A stretch of DNA of 64,000 nt from Ancylomarina sp. 16SWW S1-10-2 (lineage in GTDB: Bacteria > Bacteroidota > Bacteroidia > Bacteroidales > Marinifilaceae): assembly GCF_009669305.1 (NCBI RefSeq), contig NZ_SADB01000004.1, positions 92,650-156,649 of the forward strand. Reading direction: 5' to 3'. Of this stretch, positions 18,828 through 28,637 are shown piece after piece (positions within the stretch are counted from its first letter, which is position 1; every line of letters begins with the position of its first letter). The position numbers and the translations under genes are program-made. Under the pieces are notes generated by a model. That model was not told the origin of the DNA. It saw only the letters and a program-made list of their open reading frames with translations, and ran no database searches.

Positions 18828-19646
18828 ATGAATAATTTAAAATCGACATTATTAAATCTACCTCCAGTTGTTAAAAATCTGTTGATAATAAATACTCTGA
18901 TGCTACTGGCTACATGGGTTTTACAACAAACTGGTATTGATTTAAATAAGATATTAGGTCTATACTTCTTCGAATCTGAGCATTTTATGCCTTTTCAGTA
19001 TGTGACTCACATGTTTATGCATGCTAACATCATGCATCTCTTCTTTAATATGTTCGCGCTTTTCATGTTTGGTCGTGTATTGGAATCAGTGTGGGGACCT
19101 AAAAGGTTTTTAACTTATTATATGATTACAGGTTTGGGAGCTGCGGCTTTGCACACTTTTGTTATTTGGTTAGATTATTCATCAGTGATGAAAGCTTTTA
19201 CAGCCTTCTCAAATACGCCAACGCCTGAATTATTTTCTTCGATTATAAATGATGCATTAGGAAGACCAGCAGCCTGGGTATACGAATTTGCCGATAAGTG
19301 GGCTGATAATCCCGATAGTGTTGAATATGCTAAAAGAGGGGTTGAAATTGCACATCAAGCTATTACAGCAAGTATTAATGGGGTTACTATTGGTGCATCA
19401 GGTGCTGTATTCGGAATTCTATTAGCTTTTGGCATGTTGTTCCCAAATACGGAATTGATGCTTCTATTTCCTCCAATTCCAATCAAAGCAAAATATTTTG
19501 TGATTGGTTATGGTGCAATAGAACTCTATAGTGGATTCCAACATAGTGCTGGAGATAACGTAGCTCACTTTGCTCACCTTGGAGGTATGCTCTTTGGTTT
19601 TATTCTGATTAAGTATTGGCAAAAGCACTCTAATCGATTTTATTAG
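18828..19646 (+). CDS. Rhomboid family intramembrane serine protease
   Basis: A 272-residue multi-pass membrane protein. HMFMHANIMHLFFNMFALFMFG is the conserved rhomboid TM2 region. GASGAVFG carries the catalytic Ser191 and HFAHLGG the catalytic His250, so both active-site residues are intact. An insertion of about 60 residues (roughly 115-178) containing NDALGRPAAW and a charged stretch separates the early helices from the Ser helix. The next gene encodes a second, different rhomboid 89 bases downstream. Substrates are unknown. Confidence 0.93.
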   Translation: MNNLKSTLLNLPPVVKNLLIINTLMLLATWVLQQTGIDLNKILGLYFFESEHFMPFQYVTHMFMHANIMHLFFNMFALFMFGRVLESVWGPKRFLTYYMITGLGAAALHTFVIWLDYSSVMKAFTAFSNTPTPELFSSIINDALGRPAAWVYEFADKWADNPDSVEYAKRGVEIAHQAITASINGVTIGASGAVFGILLAFGMLFPNTELMLLFPPIPIKAKYFVIGYGAIELYSGFQHSAGDNVAHFAHLGGMLFGFILIKYWQKHSNRFY

Positions 19647-19735
19647 TCGATAGCAATACAGTAAATTAACAATTAGTATTCATTTTAAAGTTAGTGTCAT
19701 TTTTCTAACTTGTTATTGACTTATTTGATATAAGC

Positions 19736-20662
19736 ATGAATTTTAACAATCCATATCAATCCTATTCTCATCAGAATATTTGGGAAGGCATTAAGAGTTC
19801 TTTTAAAGAAGGAAGTAATTTGAGTCGGTTAATTTATATTAACCTAGGCGTGTTTATTCTTGTAAAGATCGCAGCTGTTGTTGCTTTTCTTTTTGGCTTA
19901 GCTCCAAGCGAAGGAAATTTTGTTTTGAATTGGTTGATGTTACCTGCTGACACGTCAGTACTTTTATTTCGTCCATGGACGGTTTTTACCTATATGTTTT
20001 TGCACGAAGGTTTCCTTCATATTCTTTTCAATATGCTTTATTTGTATTGGTTTGGAAAGATATTTCTGAGTTTTCTTGATCAGAAGAAACTCTTGAGTGT
20101 TTATTTGCTAGGAGGACTAACTGGAGCTTCAATTTTTGTGTTTGCATTTAATATTTTTCCTGTATTTGCTGATAGATTGGCTTATTCGGTAGCCTTAGGA
20201 GCGTCAGCATCGGTTATGGCAGTTGTGTTTGCTACTGTTAGTTATTCACCTAATTATATTGTAAATTTAGTATTCATTGGTCCCGTTAAAATTAAATATA
20301 TTGCTCTTGTCTTTATTCTTCTCGATGTAATTCAGTTGCCTCAAGGTAATGCTGGTGGACATTTGGCTCATTTTGGAGGCGCTTTCTATGGTTGGTTTTT
20401 CATCAATCAATTGCAAAAAGGAAGAGATGTATCTTTAGGATTTAATCAAATGATGGATACTGTTTTCTCTTGGTTTACGTCTAAGAAGAAAATGAAAGTA
20501 ACCCATAAACGAAAGAAAACTGGAGATGATAGGGCTTATAATAAGGCTAAAAAACAAAAGCAAGAAAGTTTAAATGTGATTTTAGAGAAGATATCAAAAT
20601 CGGGTTACGATAGTTTATCCAAAGAAGAGAAGGAAATTCTGTTTAAATCGAGTAATGATTAG
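19736..20662 (+). CDS. Rhomboid family intramembrane serine protease
   Basis: A 308-residue rhomboid. FTYMFLHEGFLHILFNMLYLYWFG is the typical TM2 region. LGASASVMAV gives catalytic Ser157, and HLAHFGGAFYG gives His212. Unlike its upstream neighbour it lacks the long insertion. It carries instead a C-terminal cytoplasmic tail of about 80 residues, rich in Lys, ending in SKEEKEILFKSS; tails of this kind occur in other Bacteroidota rhomboids. It is probably co-transcribed with the first rhomboid or from its own promoter in the 89-base gap. Confidence 0.93.
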   Translation: MNFNNPYQSYSHQNIWEGIKSSFKEGSNLSRLIYINLGVFILVKIAAVVAFLFGLAPSEGNFVLNWLMLPADTSVLLFRPWTVFTYMFLHEGFLHILFNMLYLYWFGKIFLSFLDQKKLLSVYLLGGLTGASIFVFAFNIFPVFADRLAYSVALGASASVMAVVFATVSYSPNYIVNLVFIGPVKIKYIALVFILLDVIQLPQGNAGGHLAHFGGAFYGWFFINQLQKGRDVSLGFNQMMDTVFSWFTSKKKMKVTHKRKKTGDDRAYNKAKKQKQESLNVILEKISKSGYDSLSKEEKEILFKSSND

Positions 20663-20765
20663 TACTTAAAGTTAAAAAGTATTTATGAATATTTATAAGT
20701 TGGAAATTCTTTAGGTACTTTTAACTCAAGGCACTCTAAATACTAATAACTAACAACAGATTTAA

Positions 20766-21836
20766 TTGAAGAAAATACTCCATACAGGACTGGTTGTTTT
20801 TAGCTTGATTTTCTCAGGCTCGCTCTTGATTTCTTATTTTGCGGCTTATATTAATCCTGGAACTCTTGGTTTTCCTGCATTTTTCGGACTAGCTTTTCCA
20901 TACCTCCTAATTGTCAATCTTCTTTTTGTTTTGTATTGGATGTTTCGTCGAAAGTGGAGTTTTTTAATTCCTCTCGTTACTATTCTTGTTGGCTATGGTA
21001 GCTTAAGTAATTTTTATCAGTTAAGCAGGGGAGATAAGGGCGTTATAACAGCTTCAGAGCAACTTACTGTCCTTTCCTATAATGTACGCTCGTTTGATAG
21101 GTATCAGTGGACTAAAGATCCTAATACGCCTCAAAATATTATAAAATTGATAAATTCACAGGAACCCGATGTTGTTTGTTTACAAGAATATCGGACCACG
21201 ACCAATGGTTTTTTATCACTTGCTAATTTGAAGAAAATATTAGGAATGAAATATGTGTATTCCAGTAATAAAAATAGTGGGGTTGCTATATTTTCAAAAT
21301 ATCCTATAGTTAAAAAGGCTAGGCTTTCATTTGGAAAAGGTAATTTGTGTAAGGCTATTTATGCTGATATTTCTTTTAAGAGTAAATTATTGCGAATTTA
21401 TAACCTTCATTTGGAATCGAATCGACTCGTTAATAAAAATTATCAGTTTATAAAAAAAGAGGAGTATCAAGGGAATGATGAAGATTTGAATGAGATTAAA
21501 GATATTTCTTCACGTTTAAATCATGCTTTTTCTCGTAGGGCAGAACAAGCTCTCAAAATAAAGGAACATGTCAATCAATCTCCAAATCCGACTTTGGTAT
21601 GTGGCGATTTTAATGATACACCTAATTCGTACACCTACCATCAATTATCTAAAGGTATGAATGATGCTTTTGTGACTCAAGGCCATGGCATAAGTGCTAC
21701 TTATTCTGGCGATTTTCCATCCTTTCGTATTGATTATCTTCTCTATTCAGAAGATATAGTGTGTACTAGCTACGATCGTATTAGAAAACGGTATTCCGAC
21801 CATTATCCTATTTGTGCAAGTTTTGTTCTTAAGTAG
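20766..21836 (+). CDS. Membrane-anchored endonuclease/exonuclease/phosphatase-fold protein
   Basis: A 356-residue protein with three N-terminal membrane segments (about 8-28, 36-58, 64-80), followed by an EEP domain. LSYNVRSFDRY supplies the metal-binding Asn, VVCLQEYRT the Glu, CGDFNDTP the catalytic Asp/Asn, and YSDHYPIC near the end the Asp345-His346 pair. The catalytic domain should lie outside the inner membrane. The substrate is unknown. The start is a TTG (20766), giving MKKILHTG; no ATG is available in a suitable place. It follows the second rhomboid by about 100 bases on the same strand and ends at a bidirectional terminator. Confidence 0.85.
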   Translation: MKKILHTGLVVFSLIFSGSLLISYFAAYINPGTLGFPAFFGLAFPYLLIVNLLFVLYWMFRRKWSFLIPLVTILVGYGSLSNFYQLSRGDKGVITASEQLTVLSYNVRSFDRYQWTKDPNTPQNIIKLINSQEPDVVCLQEYRTTTNGFLSLANLKKILGMKYVYSSNKNSGVAIFSKYPIVKKARLSFGKGNLCKAIYADISFKSKLLRIYNLHLESNRLVNKNYQFIKKEEYQGNDEDLNEIKDISSRLNHAFSRRAEQALKIKEHVNQSPNPTLVCGDFNDTPNSYTYHQLSKGMNDAFVTQGHGISATYSGDFPSFRIDYLLYSEDIVCTSYDRIRKRYSDHYPICASFVLK

Positions 21837-21849
21837 AAATTAATGATAT

Positions 21850-21885
21850 AAAAAAAGGACTTCCTAGTTGGAAGTCCTTTTTTTA
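21850..21885. terminator. Bidirectional terminator
   Basis: AAAAAAGGACTTCC, a 5-base loop and GGAAGTCCTTTTTTT form a perfect stem with T-runs on both strands. It lies between the convergent EEP and fabH genes. Confidence 0.95.
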
Positions 21886-21902
21886 TATGTTGTAAACTGG
21901 GA

Positions 21903-22901
21903 TTATTTTGTATCGTATCCCCATTTAATTAGGATTGCACCCCAAGTAAATCCGGCTCCAAATCCTGAAAGGATAATGTCATCGCCTTTTTTAAGTTGTT
22001 TTTCCCATTCCCACAAACACAATGGAATTGTAGCTGAAGTCGTGTTACCATATTTTTCAATATTGATCATCACTTTTTCTTTAGCTAAGCCCATACGTTT
22101 TGCAGTAGCTTCAATAATACGGTTGTTTGCCTGATGAGGAACCAACCATGCTAACTCTTCAGATGTGATGTTGTGTTTCTCCATCATCTCAACAGATACA
22201 TCAGCCATGTTAGATACCGCGTGTTTAAATACGTGGCTTCCTTCTTGGTAAATGAAATGTTCTCGATTATCTACTGTTTCGTGACTTGCAGGTCTGCAAG
22301 ATCCACCAGCTTTTTGGTATAAGTGTTTGCGACCAGAACCTTGCGTATGTAAGATTTCGTCGATGACCCCTACATTTTCAGTAGTTGGTTCAAGAAGTAC
22401 TGCTGCAGAACCGTCACCAAAAATAGGACAGGTTTGTCGATCAGTATAATCTACAATTGAAGACATTTTTTCAGCTCCTACAACGATAACCTTTTTACAC
22501 ATTCCGGATTCTATGTATTTAGCACCCGTCGTTAGAGAAAAAAGGAAACCAGAACAACCAGCATTTATATCGAAACTGAAAGCATTGTTTATGCCAACTT
22601 TATCGCTAATAATGTTTGCTGTGGCAGGAAATGGCATATCTGGTGTTACAGTTGCGCAAATCACCAAGTCAATTTCTTCAGGAGAGGTATTGGTCTTTTT
22701 AAGCAATTCTGCAACTGCTTTACTTCCCAATTCTGAAGAACCTAGACCGTCGCCTTTTAAAATTCTTCTTTCTTTAATACCAATTCGAGTCATGATCCAC
22801 TCATCGTTGGTATCAACCATGGTGCTCAATTCCTCATTGGTAAGAATGTAGTCAGGAAGATAAGCCCCAACTCCTGTAATTACTGCGTTTATCTTTGTCA
22901 T
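21903..22901 (-). CDS. fabH: 3-oxoacyl-ACP synthase III (FabH)
   Basis: A 332-residue ketosynthase that starts fatty-acid synthesis by condensing an acyl-CoA primer with malonyl-ACP. The catalytic triad is visible: Cys116 in DINAGCSGF, His256 in VPHQANNRI and Asn286 in EKYGNTTSA. Length and motifs are normal. The gene lies downstream of yceD-rpmF on the minus strand, the usual linkage of ribosomal protein L32 with fatty-acid genes. plsX, which sits between rpmF and fabH in many bacteria, is absent here. The 196-base gap from rpmF leaves room for a separate promoter. Confidence 0.96.
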   Translation of the reverse strand: MTKINAVITGVGAYLPDYILTNEELSTMVDTNDEWIMTRIGIKERRILKGDGLGSSELGSKAVAELLKKTNTSPEEIDLVICATVTPDMPFPATANIISDKVGINNAFSFDINAGCSGFLFSLTTGAKYIESGMCKKVIVVGAEKMSSIVDYTDRQTCPIFGDGSAAVLLEPTTENVGVIDEILHTQGSGRKHLYQKAGGSCRPASHETVDNREHFIYQEGSHVFKHAVSNMADVSVEMMEKHNITSEELAWLVPHQANNRIIEATAKRMGLAKEKVMINIEKYGNTTSATIPLCLWEWEKQLKKGDDIILSGFGAGFTWGAILIKWGYDTK

Positions 22902-23097
22902 TACTGTGCTTACTTATTATTCTTTTTTTGATTAAAATAACTCACAATTATAACCAAAACGATTATCAATTGCAAAGCTTACAATCATGGAGGATAAATG
23001 AATTAGACACAAAAATACTTATAAGCAAAATTGCTCCATAGACTTATTCTAAAGAGCAATTTTACTATTGCGTTAAACCTTATCCGAAAGAATTAGA

Positions 23098-23283
23098 TTA
23101 TGCTGTAACTTCTTTTTCAATCGCTAATTTACCTCTATAGTATCCGCACTCAGGGCAAACTGTATGGTATTTAGTAGTTGCTCCACAATTTGAGCAAGAT
23201 GCTAGAGTCGCAGGAGTAGCCTTAATATGAGTTCTTCTCTTACCTTTTCTCTGCTTCGATGTTCTGTGTTTTGGATGTGCCAT
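23098..23283 (-). CDS. rpmF: 50S ribosomal protein L32
   Basis: A 61-residue protein starting MAHPKHRTSKQRKGKRRTH. A zinc ribbon follows, with CSNC and CPEC (about residues 30-46). It is a component of the large ribosomal subunit. It lies 15 bases downstream of the yceD (DUF177) gene, with which it is almost certainly co-transcribed. Confidence 0.96.
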   Translation of the reverse strand: MAHPKHRTSKQRKGKRRTHIKATPATLASCSNCGATTKYHTVCPECGYYRGKLAIEKEVTA

Positions 23284-23298
23284 TTTTAACCTATTAAA

Positions 23299-23820
23299 CT
23301 ATTTATTATCAATCAATTTTTTTAATTCACTCCATCTCGGATCAATTTCTTCTTTTTCCGAGTGTTCGTCCAATCTTTGCATCATCTCTTCGTTGCAAGT
23401 GCTGTATCCATCTTCGTCATCTGGGTGTATAAAGTTAATTGGAAAACTCAACAAAATTAACTCATAAATATATTGAGCTATTCTAATTTCGCTTTCCGAT
23501 TCTGGTACGACAACAACGTCATCATCCAATTCTTCATACGTTTCACCAAATTTGATAAAGAGGGTTGAAGCTCCTTTTACCGGATACATGAAACGATCTA
23601 AACAACGATCACAAATTACATTAATTTCTCCTGCAATTTCTAAGTCAAGTGTCATGACAAGGGTTTTCTTTAAAAGCGATGCTTTTACAGAAATACTACC
23701 TTGAAAGTCATTCTCGAAATGAAAATGCTCAAAGAACTCTTTGTCAGCCGTGAATTCGAATTCATGTCTGCCGTCTTTTAATCCTTTGTAAGGAATCGTG
23801 TATTTTGCTAAATAATCCAA
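23299..23820 (-). CDS. YceD/DUF177 family protein
   Basis: The 173-residue protein has the DUF177 pattern: a central CDRCLDRF pair of cysteines, then an acidic stretch with DEDGYSTCNEEM and a C-terminal DPRWSELKKL, which is the family's hallmark ending. YceD proteins are linked to 23S rRNA handling and large-subunit assembly, and nearly always precede rpmF, as here (15-base gap). It is the first gene of the minus-strand yceD-rpmF-fabH group; a TACTTTTG box lies at 23841-23848. Confidence 0.9.
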   Translation of the reverse strand: MDYLAKYTIPYKGLKDGRHEFEFTADKEFFEHFHFENDFQGSISVKASLLKKTLVMTLDLEIAGEINVICDRCLDRFMYPVKGASTLFIKFGETYEELDDDVVVVPESESEIRIAQYIYELILLSFPINFIHPDDEDGYSTCNEEMMQRLDEHSEKEEIDPRWSELKKLIDNK

Positions 23821-23840
23821 GATGCTTAAATAAAACTTTG

Positions 23841-23848
23841 CAAAAGTA
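23841..23848 (-). promoter_or_regulatory. Probable -7 element for yceD-rpmF
   Basis: The minus strand reads TACTTTTG, 20 bases before the yceD start codon, implying a leader of about 15 bases. A second match, TATTTTTG, lies at 24025-24032 and could be an additional upstream promoter. Confidence 0.5.
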
Positions 23849-24085
23849 TATAAATTTATAATAGCTATCCTTAAACTCGAACATCTTTTTTCGCAAAAAG
23901 TATGGATTTTTGATTAAAGAGATTTCGCTTAAACGACTTAGTGTTCAGTTTAATGGATTAGTTATAGCCATTTGTTCGAAATAAAAACTTACAATTTGAA
24001 GTCTTTACCCGTATAAATGGGCTGCAAAAATAGTCAGAAATTACTGATTGAAAAATTATTTGAGGATTTTTAATAAGCAAAAGTG

Positions 24086-25231
24086 CTAATTTGTAGGTAA
24101 TAGTATACGAATACAGCTGCCTTTGCCCAATTCAGAACGGTGTACAAATATTTTTCCACCATGATATTCCTCTATGATTCGTTTTGCAAGAGAAAGTCCT
24201 AAGCCCCATCCACGTTTTTTAGTTGTGTAACCAGGCTCGAAAATGGCATGAAATTGATTTTTGTGTAAGCCTTTTCCTGTATCGCAAATATCAAGGCATA
24301 AATTATTTTGTGATTTACTTAGATTAAAACTTAAACGTCCTGCGCCACTCATGGCATCAATGGCATTTTTGGTTGTATTTTCTATCACCCAAGAAAACAG
24401 CTCTTTATTGATGGCAGGTTTAATGTTAATATCTTTATCTATGTTGACAATAAATTCAATTTTATTAGATGATCTTTTTTTAAGGTAGTTGATACTGTCC
24501 TCTAAAATTAGTTTAATATCATTTGAAACTAAAACAGGTTTTGATCCAATTTTTGAGAAACGTTCAGCAATTACCTCAAGGCGTTCTACATCTTTGCCCA
24601 TTTCTTGTGTCATGCTTTTGTCTATATCAGATGCTTTAAGTAACTCCATCCAGGCAAGGAGAGAACTTATGGGTGTACCCAATTGGTGAGCTGTTTCTTT
24701 CGACATACCCACCCAAACCTGATCTTGCTCTGATTTTTTAGTGATACTAAAAACCCAATAGCCCAATAGAACGAGAGAAATGATGAGTCCGAGTTGTAAG
24801 TAAGGATAAATTTCTAATTGCTTTAAAAGACTGGAATCATCGTAATAGAGGATTGTTTTAACACCATAGAGTTCAATTTCGAAATGCAGGCCACTTTGTT
24901 GCATTTTATGTAAAACCTTTTTTAATTTTTCTTCGGAGTTTCTATTGGCTAAACCTAAATTGCGATGATCTGTTATCTCACCTTTCTCATTGGTTAAAAT
25001 AATGGGTGTTGTTTCGTTTTGCTCTAGGATATTAGTAAGAAGGGTGATATCTTGATTTGGATCGGAATTTATGCTGGTAAGCGCATCTGCCCATAACTTC
25101 ACTTTTTTCTCTTCTTCGTGAGCTAATTTATTTACCAAATTACTGGTGTAGAATATTGAACCCAAAACAATGAATCCTGCAAAGAGTAGAAACCCTATTT
25201 TCCATTGACGTTTTTTTAAAAATATATTCAT
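24086..25231 (-). CDS. Membrane sensor histidine kinase, orphan
   Basis: A 381-residue kinase with two membrane helices (about 12-32 and 143-163) bracketing a periplasmic sensor region of about 110 residues. The H box SKETAHQLGTPISSL carries His182, the probable phosphoacceptor. The HATPase domain has the N box (ENTTKNAIDAM, Asn289), DTGKGL and the GWGLGLSLAKRI G2 box. No HAMP domain is evident between TM2 and the H box. No response-regulator gene is adjacent, so it is an orphan kinase whose signal and partner are unknown. Similar HQLGTPISSL kinases are common in Bacteroidota. Confidence 0.9.
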   Translation of the reverse strand: MNIFLKKRQWKIGFLLFAGFIVLGSIFYTSNLVNKLAHEEEKKVKLWADALTSINSDPNQDITLLTNILEQNETTPIILTNEKGEITDHRNLGLANRNSEEKLKKVLHKMQQSGLHFEIELYGVKTILYYDDSSLLKQLEIYPYLQLGLIISLVLLGYWVFSITKKSEQDQVWVGMSKETAHQLGTPISSLLAWMELLKASDIDKSMTQEMGKDVERLEVIAERFSKIGSKPVLVSNDIKLILEDSINYLKKRSSNKIEFIVNIDKDINIKPAINKELFSWVIENTTKNAIDAMSGAGRLSFNLSKSQNNLCLDICDTGKGLHKNQFHAIFEPGYTTKKRGWGLGLSLAKRIIEEYHGGKIFVHRSELGKGSCIRILLPTN

Positions 25232-25330
25232 CGATAAGATGTTTTCTTACTGTGTCGGATCTTTTATTTTGAAATAAATAGTATTTAAAGATGCTAATTA
25301 TTTATTGTACTGCCGTCTAAATTGGCATCA

Positions 25331-25383
25331 AAAAAAACTGATACAATAATAAAACAGTATATGTGTTTAATTATTGTATCAGT
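25331..25383 (-). terminator. Terminator of selU
   Basis: ACTGATACAATAAT (25337-25350) and ATTATTGTATCAGT (25370-25383) form a perfect 14-bp stem with a 19-base loop. On the minus strand a run of seven T follows. It lies 26 bases beyond the selU stop codon. Confidence 0.87.
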
Positions 25384-25408
25384 CTTTTTAATATTATGGG
25401 TGATTTTT

Positions 25409-26437
25409 CTATTTCAACTTTTTAAAATAGTCGATAAGAAGTTTCGCATTTTCTAAAGGTTCATCCTTTTCAATTTCTATTCGATAAACTTTTTGTGTTG
25501 TTCTTGTATCAAGACCATGACCGTATGCTTTATCGTAATAATCAAGGGTTATATCAGCCACTGTTGCAAAATCACCGTGGTCTAAACTTTCGAATGCTCT
25601 TTTCACTCTTAAGCCTCCTAATCGTTTTTCAATTTTTTTACACAATTGTTTAAGTTGTTCGATATCAAAGCATGCATATTCTTTTACGAGACGTTTTATA
25701 CGTTCCGATTTTGGAATGATAATGGCTAAAACTGGGGCTTTTCTCATTTGTGAGAAAAGAGCATCGTTTATCCAAACTGAACCTACTGAATGACTTTCAT
25801 CTTCTGTCCAAATTGGTTTTGTGTGGTCAAAACCGGACCATATCTTAGCTAAATCATTTTCATATTGTTCTGTTGTTGGTTGATCTGCTTGACCTAAGGC
25901 TCCAAAAGCTGAACCTTTATGGTTTGCTAAACCTTCTAAATCAACAACCTGTTCATTCATCTCAGTCAACTTGTGCAGTATTTCTGTTTTGCCGCTGCCA
26001 GTATAACCACCAATTACAACTAAGTTTGTTGGTTCTGAGAATGCATTACGTATATGGTGTCGGTATGCTTTATAGCCTCCAACAAGTAAGCTTGGCTTTA
26101 ATCCTGCTGTTTCAAAAAGCCATGCCATGCTACTACTTCGCATGCCACCTCTCCAGCAATGAATTAGGATTTCCCCATTTACGGCTACTTTTTTAGCTCT
26201 TCTAACAAATATAGATAACTTGGGACCAACGAGCTCTAAACCTAAGAGAATAGCAGCATCTTTGCTTGAACGTTTATACTTCGTACCAACTTGAGCTCTT
26301 TCTTCATTCGTGAAAATTGGAATGTTGATAGCATCAGGAATGTGTCCGTCTTCAAATTCAGCAGGCGTTCTTACGTCTATCATTGGAATTGTTTTCCCTT
26401 TTTCAAGAAATTCTTTTGCCGATAATTTAGTGATCAT
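25409..26437 (-). CDS. selU: tRNA 2-selenouridine synthase
   Basis: A 342-residue protein with an N-terminal rhodanese domain (MIDVRTPAEFEDGHIPDAINIP; catalytic Cys94 in LIHCWRGGMRS). A P-loop domain follows (GGYTGSGKT, 143-151). This two-domain order defines SelU/MnmH, which replaces sulfur by selenium (via geranylation) at the wobble uridine of tRNA-Lys, -Glu and -Gln, using selenophosphate. The selenophosphate synthetase gene selD is not in the window. The tRNA-Gln(UUG) genes found here would be substrates. It is a minus-strand gene with its own terminator. Confidence 0.93.
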   Translation of the reverse strand: MITKLSAKEFLEKGKTIPMIDVRTPAEFEDGHIPDAINIPIFTNEERAQVGTKYKRSSKDAAILLGLELVGPKLSIFVRRAKKVAVNGEILIHCWRGGMRSSSMAWLFETAGLKPSLLVGGYKAYRHHIRNAFSEPTNLVVIGGYTGSGKTEILHKLTEMNEQVVDLEGLANHKGSAFGALGQADQPTTEQYENDLAKIWSGFDHTKPIWTEDESHSVGSVWINDALFSQMRKAPVLAIIIPKSERIKRLVKEYACFDIEQLKQLCKKIEKRLGGLRVKRAFESLDHGDFATVADITLDYYDKAYGHGLDTRTTQKVYRIEIEKDEPLENAKLLIDYFKKLK

Positions 26438-26532
26438 GTTGTTAGCTAAAATTTCCCGTTCTCAACAATTAAGACCAGGATTATAAGTAAGTATATGTGT
26501 GGATGAACTTAAATAAGCTGAAAATAGAAATT

Positions 26533-27300
26533 TTAATTTTCTAATAATTCACCTAACAATGAACTGCCACCTTTTTTCGTGTTATTTCCCACAGGAGAAA
26601 TAGCTTGTATCAATTTTCTGATAGGCATAGATTGAAGGTAAACTTTACCTGTTCCCTTTAGAGTTGCTAAAAAGAGACCTTCACCACCGAAAACCATCGA
26701 TTTTAAACCTCCAGCTTTTTCAATTGAAAAATCAATACCTTCTTCAAAAGCAACTACACAACCCGTATCAACTCGTAAAGTCTGATTGTTTAATTGTTTT
26801 TCAATTACAGTACCACCTGCATGAACAAAGGCTTTGCCATCTCCTTGGAGTTTTTGTAGAATGAAACCTTCGCCACCAAAGAATGTAGCACCTATTTTTT
26901 TGTTGAATGCAATACTAACTTTGGTTCCAAGAGCAGCACAAAGAAAACCATCTTTTTGAACAATTAAAGAACCACCTGATTGATTTAGGTCAATTGGCAT
27001 AATTGTACCTGGATAAGGAGCTGAAAAAGCAACTTTAGCTTTACCGTAACCTTTATGCGTGAAGTGAGTAAGGAAAAGTGATTCGCCAGTTAGTATTCGT
27101 GAACCTGCAGATAGAAGTTTACCAAATAAGCCTGCTTCAGGTTCTGAACCATCACCCATTTTAGCCTCAAATTGAATGCCTTCTTCCATATAAGCCATGG
27201 CTCCAGCTTCTGCAATTACAGTTTCGTTTGGGTCTAATTCAATTTCAACCAATTGAATGTCGTTACCGTATATTTTGTAGTCTATTTCGTGTGAATGCAT
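26533..27300 (-). CDS. AIM24/TIGR00266 family protein
   Basis: A 255-residue, glycine-rich beta-helical protein. It starts [14 protein letters not shown], the usual family opening, followed by [39 protein letters not shown] and the similar [22 protein letters not shown] show the internal repeat. The family includes mitochondrial AIM24 and many bacterial proteins of unknown biochemical role. The frame is open a further 23 codons upstream, but that stretch is not family-like. There is no signal peptide or membrane segment. Confidence 0.85.
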   Translation of the reverse strand: MHSHEIDYKIYGNDIQLVEIELDPNETVIAEAGAMAYMEEGIQFEAKMGDGSEPEAGLFGKLLSAGSRILTGESLFLTHFTHKGYGKAKVAFSAPYPGTIMPIDLNQSGGSLIVQKDGFLCAALGTKVSIAFNKKIGATFFGGEGFILQKLQGDGKAFVHAGGTVIEKQLNNQTLRVDTGCVVAFEEGIDFSIEKAGGLKSMVFGGEGLFLATLKGTGKVYLQSMPIRKLIQAISPVGNNTKKGGSSLLGELLEN

Positions 27301-27533
27301 ATTTGTAGTTTTAGAATTTGTGAAACGTTCCATTAGTAAGCTTTTTAAAACAAAAAGTGAATGACTCAATGGGAGACTTCCATGTGACTATGGCTTTAAC
27401 TCACTTGAGCTTTTGCGTTTAAATTACAGACACATGAAATAAAAGCTCAAGATATAAGGATTTAACTTAAACTCAAAGAAGAGTGTGTTTAAGATGCCAA
27501 ATTTAGTTCTTGAGAAGCCTATTTTGATTGCGT

Positions 27534-28457
27534 TTATCTGTATTTTAATTCTTCATCTTCTGACATCATGCCCCAATAGCTATCGTATCTTGATTCTGCA
27601 ATCTCACCAGAGTCTACAGCTTCTTTAACAGCACATTTAGGTTCGTGCATATGCGTGCAATTGTGGAATTGGCATTTTTTAGATATCCTGAAAATTTCAG
27701 GAAAGAAATGAAACATTTCTTCTTTTTCCATATTAAATGTTCCAAAACCTCGAATTCCTGGTGTGTCTATAATATAGCCACCAAAATCAAGTTCGAACAT
27801 TTCTGAAAATGTAGTTGTATGTTTCCCTGAGGAATGGGATTCTGAAATTTCACCTGTTTTTAATTCCAAGCCTGGTTGAATAGAATTTATGAGAGTCGAT
27901 TTTCCAACTCCAGAGTGTCCGGAAAGAAGGTTTATCTTATCTTTCATTTCCGCTTTAAGCAGATCCATATTTAAGCCAGTTGTAGCTGAAACCTCGAAAC
28001 ATTTATATCCAATATTCTCGTAAATGAGTTTAAGTTCTGCTAACTGTTCTTTATCGTTCTCTCTATAACGATCAACTTTATTGAATACCAAGTTTACGGG
28101 AATGTTGTAGGCTTCTGCAGCTGCTAAAAATCTATCGATAAATGTGGTTGTGGTAAGCGGGTAGTTGACAGTTATAATTAAAAAAGCGTGATCGATATTA
28201 GAAGCAATAATTTGGCTACTTTTTGAAAGGTTAGTCGATTTACGAATAATGTAATTTTTTCTGTCATTGATTTTAACAATAACATGAGAGTCTTTTTCTG
28301 TATCAAATTGGACAATATCGCCTACAGAGATTGGGTTAGTTGTACGAATACCCTCCATACGAAAACGACCTTTGATCCTACAATCATGAATTTCTCCATC
28401 ATCGGTTTTAACAGTGTACCAACTACCAGTTGATTTTATAACTAATCCTTCTTTCAC
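27534..28457 (-). CDS. rsgA: Ribosome small-subunit GTPase RsgA
   Basis: A 307-residue circularly permuted GTPase that checks 30S maturation and releases RbfA. It has an N-terminal OB fold (1-75), then G4 NKVD (126-129), then G1 GHSGVGKST (180-188), then G3 DTPG (231-234), the permuted G4-G1-G3 order of the family. The C-terminal zinc-binding part has Cys262, Cys267, His269 and Cys275 (KCQFHNCTHMHEPKC). rbfA itself is in the window at 51.1 kb. Confidence 0.95.
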   Translation of the reverse strand: MKEGLVIKSTGSWYTVKTDDGEIHDCRIKGRFRMEGIRTTNPISVGDIVQFDTEKDSHVIVKINDRKNYIIRKSTNLSKSSQIIASNIDHAFLIITVNYPLTTTTFIDRFLAAAEAYNIPVNLVFNKVDRYRENDKEQLAELKLIYENIGYKCFEVSATTGLNMDLLKAEMKDKINLLSGHSGVGKSTLINSIQPGLELKTGEISESHSSGKHTTTFSEMFELDFGGYIIDTPGIRGFGTFNMEKEEMFHFFPEIFRISKKCQFHNCTHMHEPKCAVKEAVDSGEIAESRYDSYWGMMSEDEELKYR

Positions 28458-28637
28458 AGCTTATTTGTTTTTTGAAAAGGCTTTATCACACCTTTATGGA
28501 CCTTGTTTATTTATTTGGGTATGCTATTAGAAATTTCTTTCTTAATAATTCAACAAAAATAGTGAATTTTGTGATTAGTTTTTAGAAAATTTAGCTTAAT
28601 AAACCATAAGAATGTCCACAAACAGTCTTTCGAAAAA

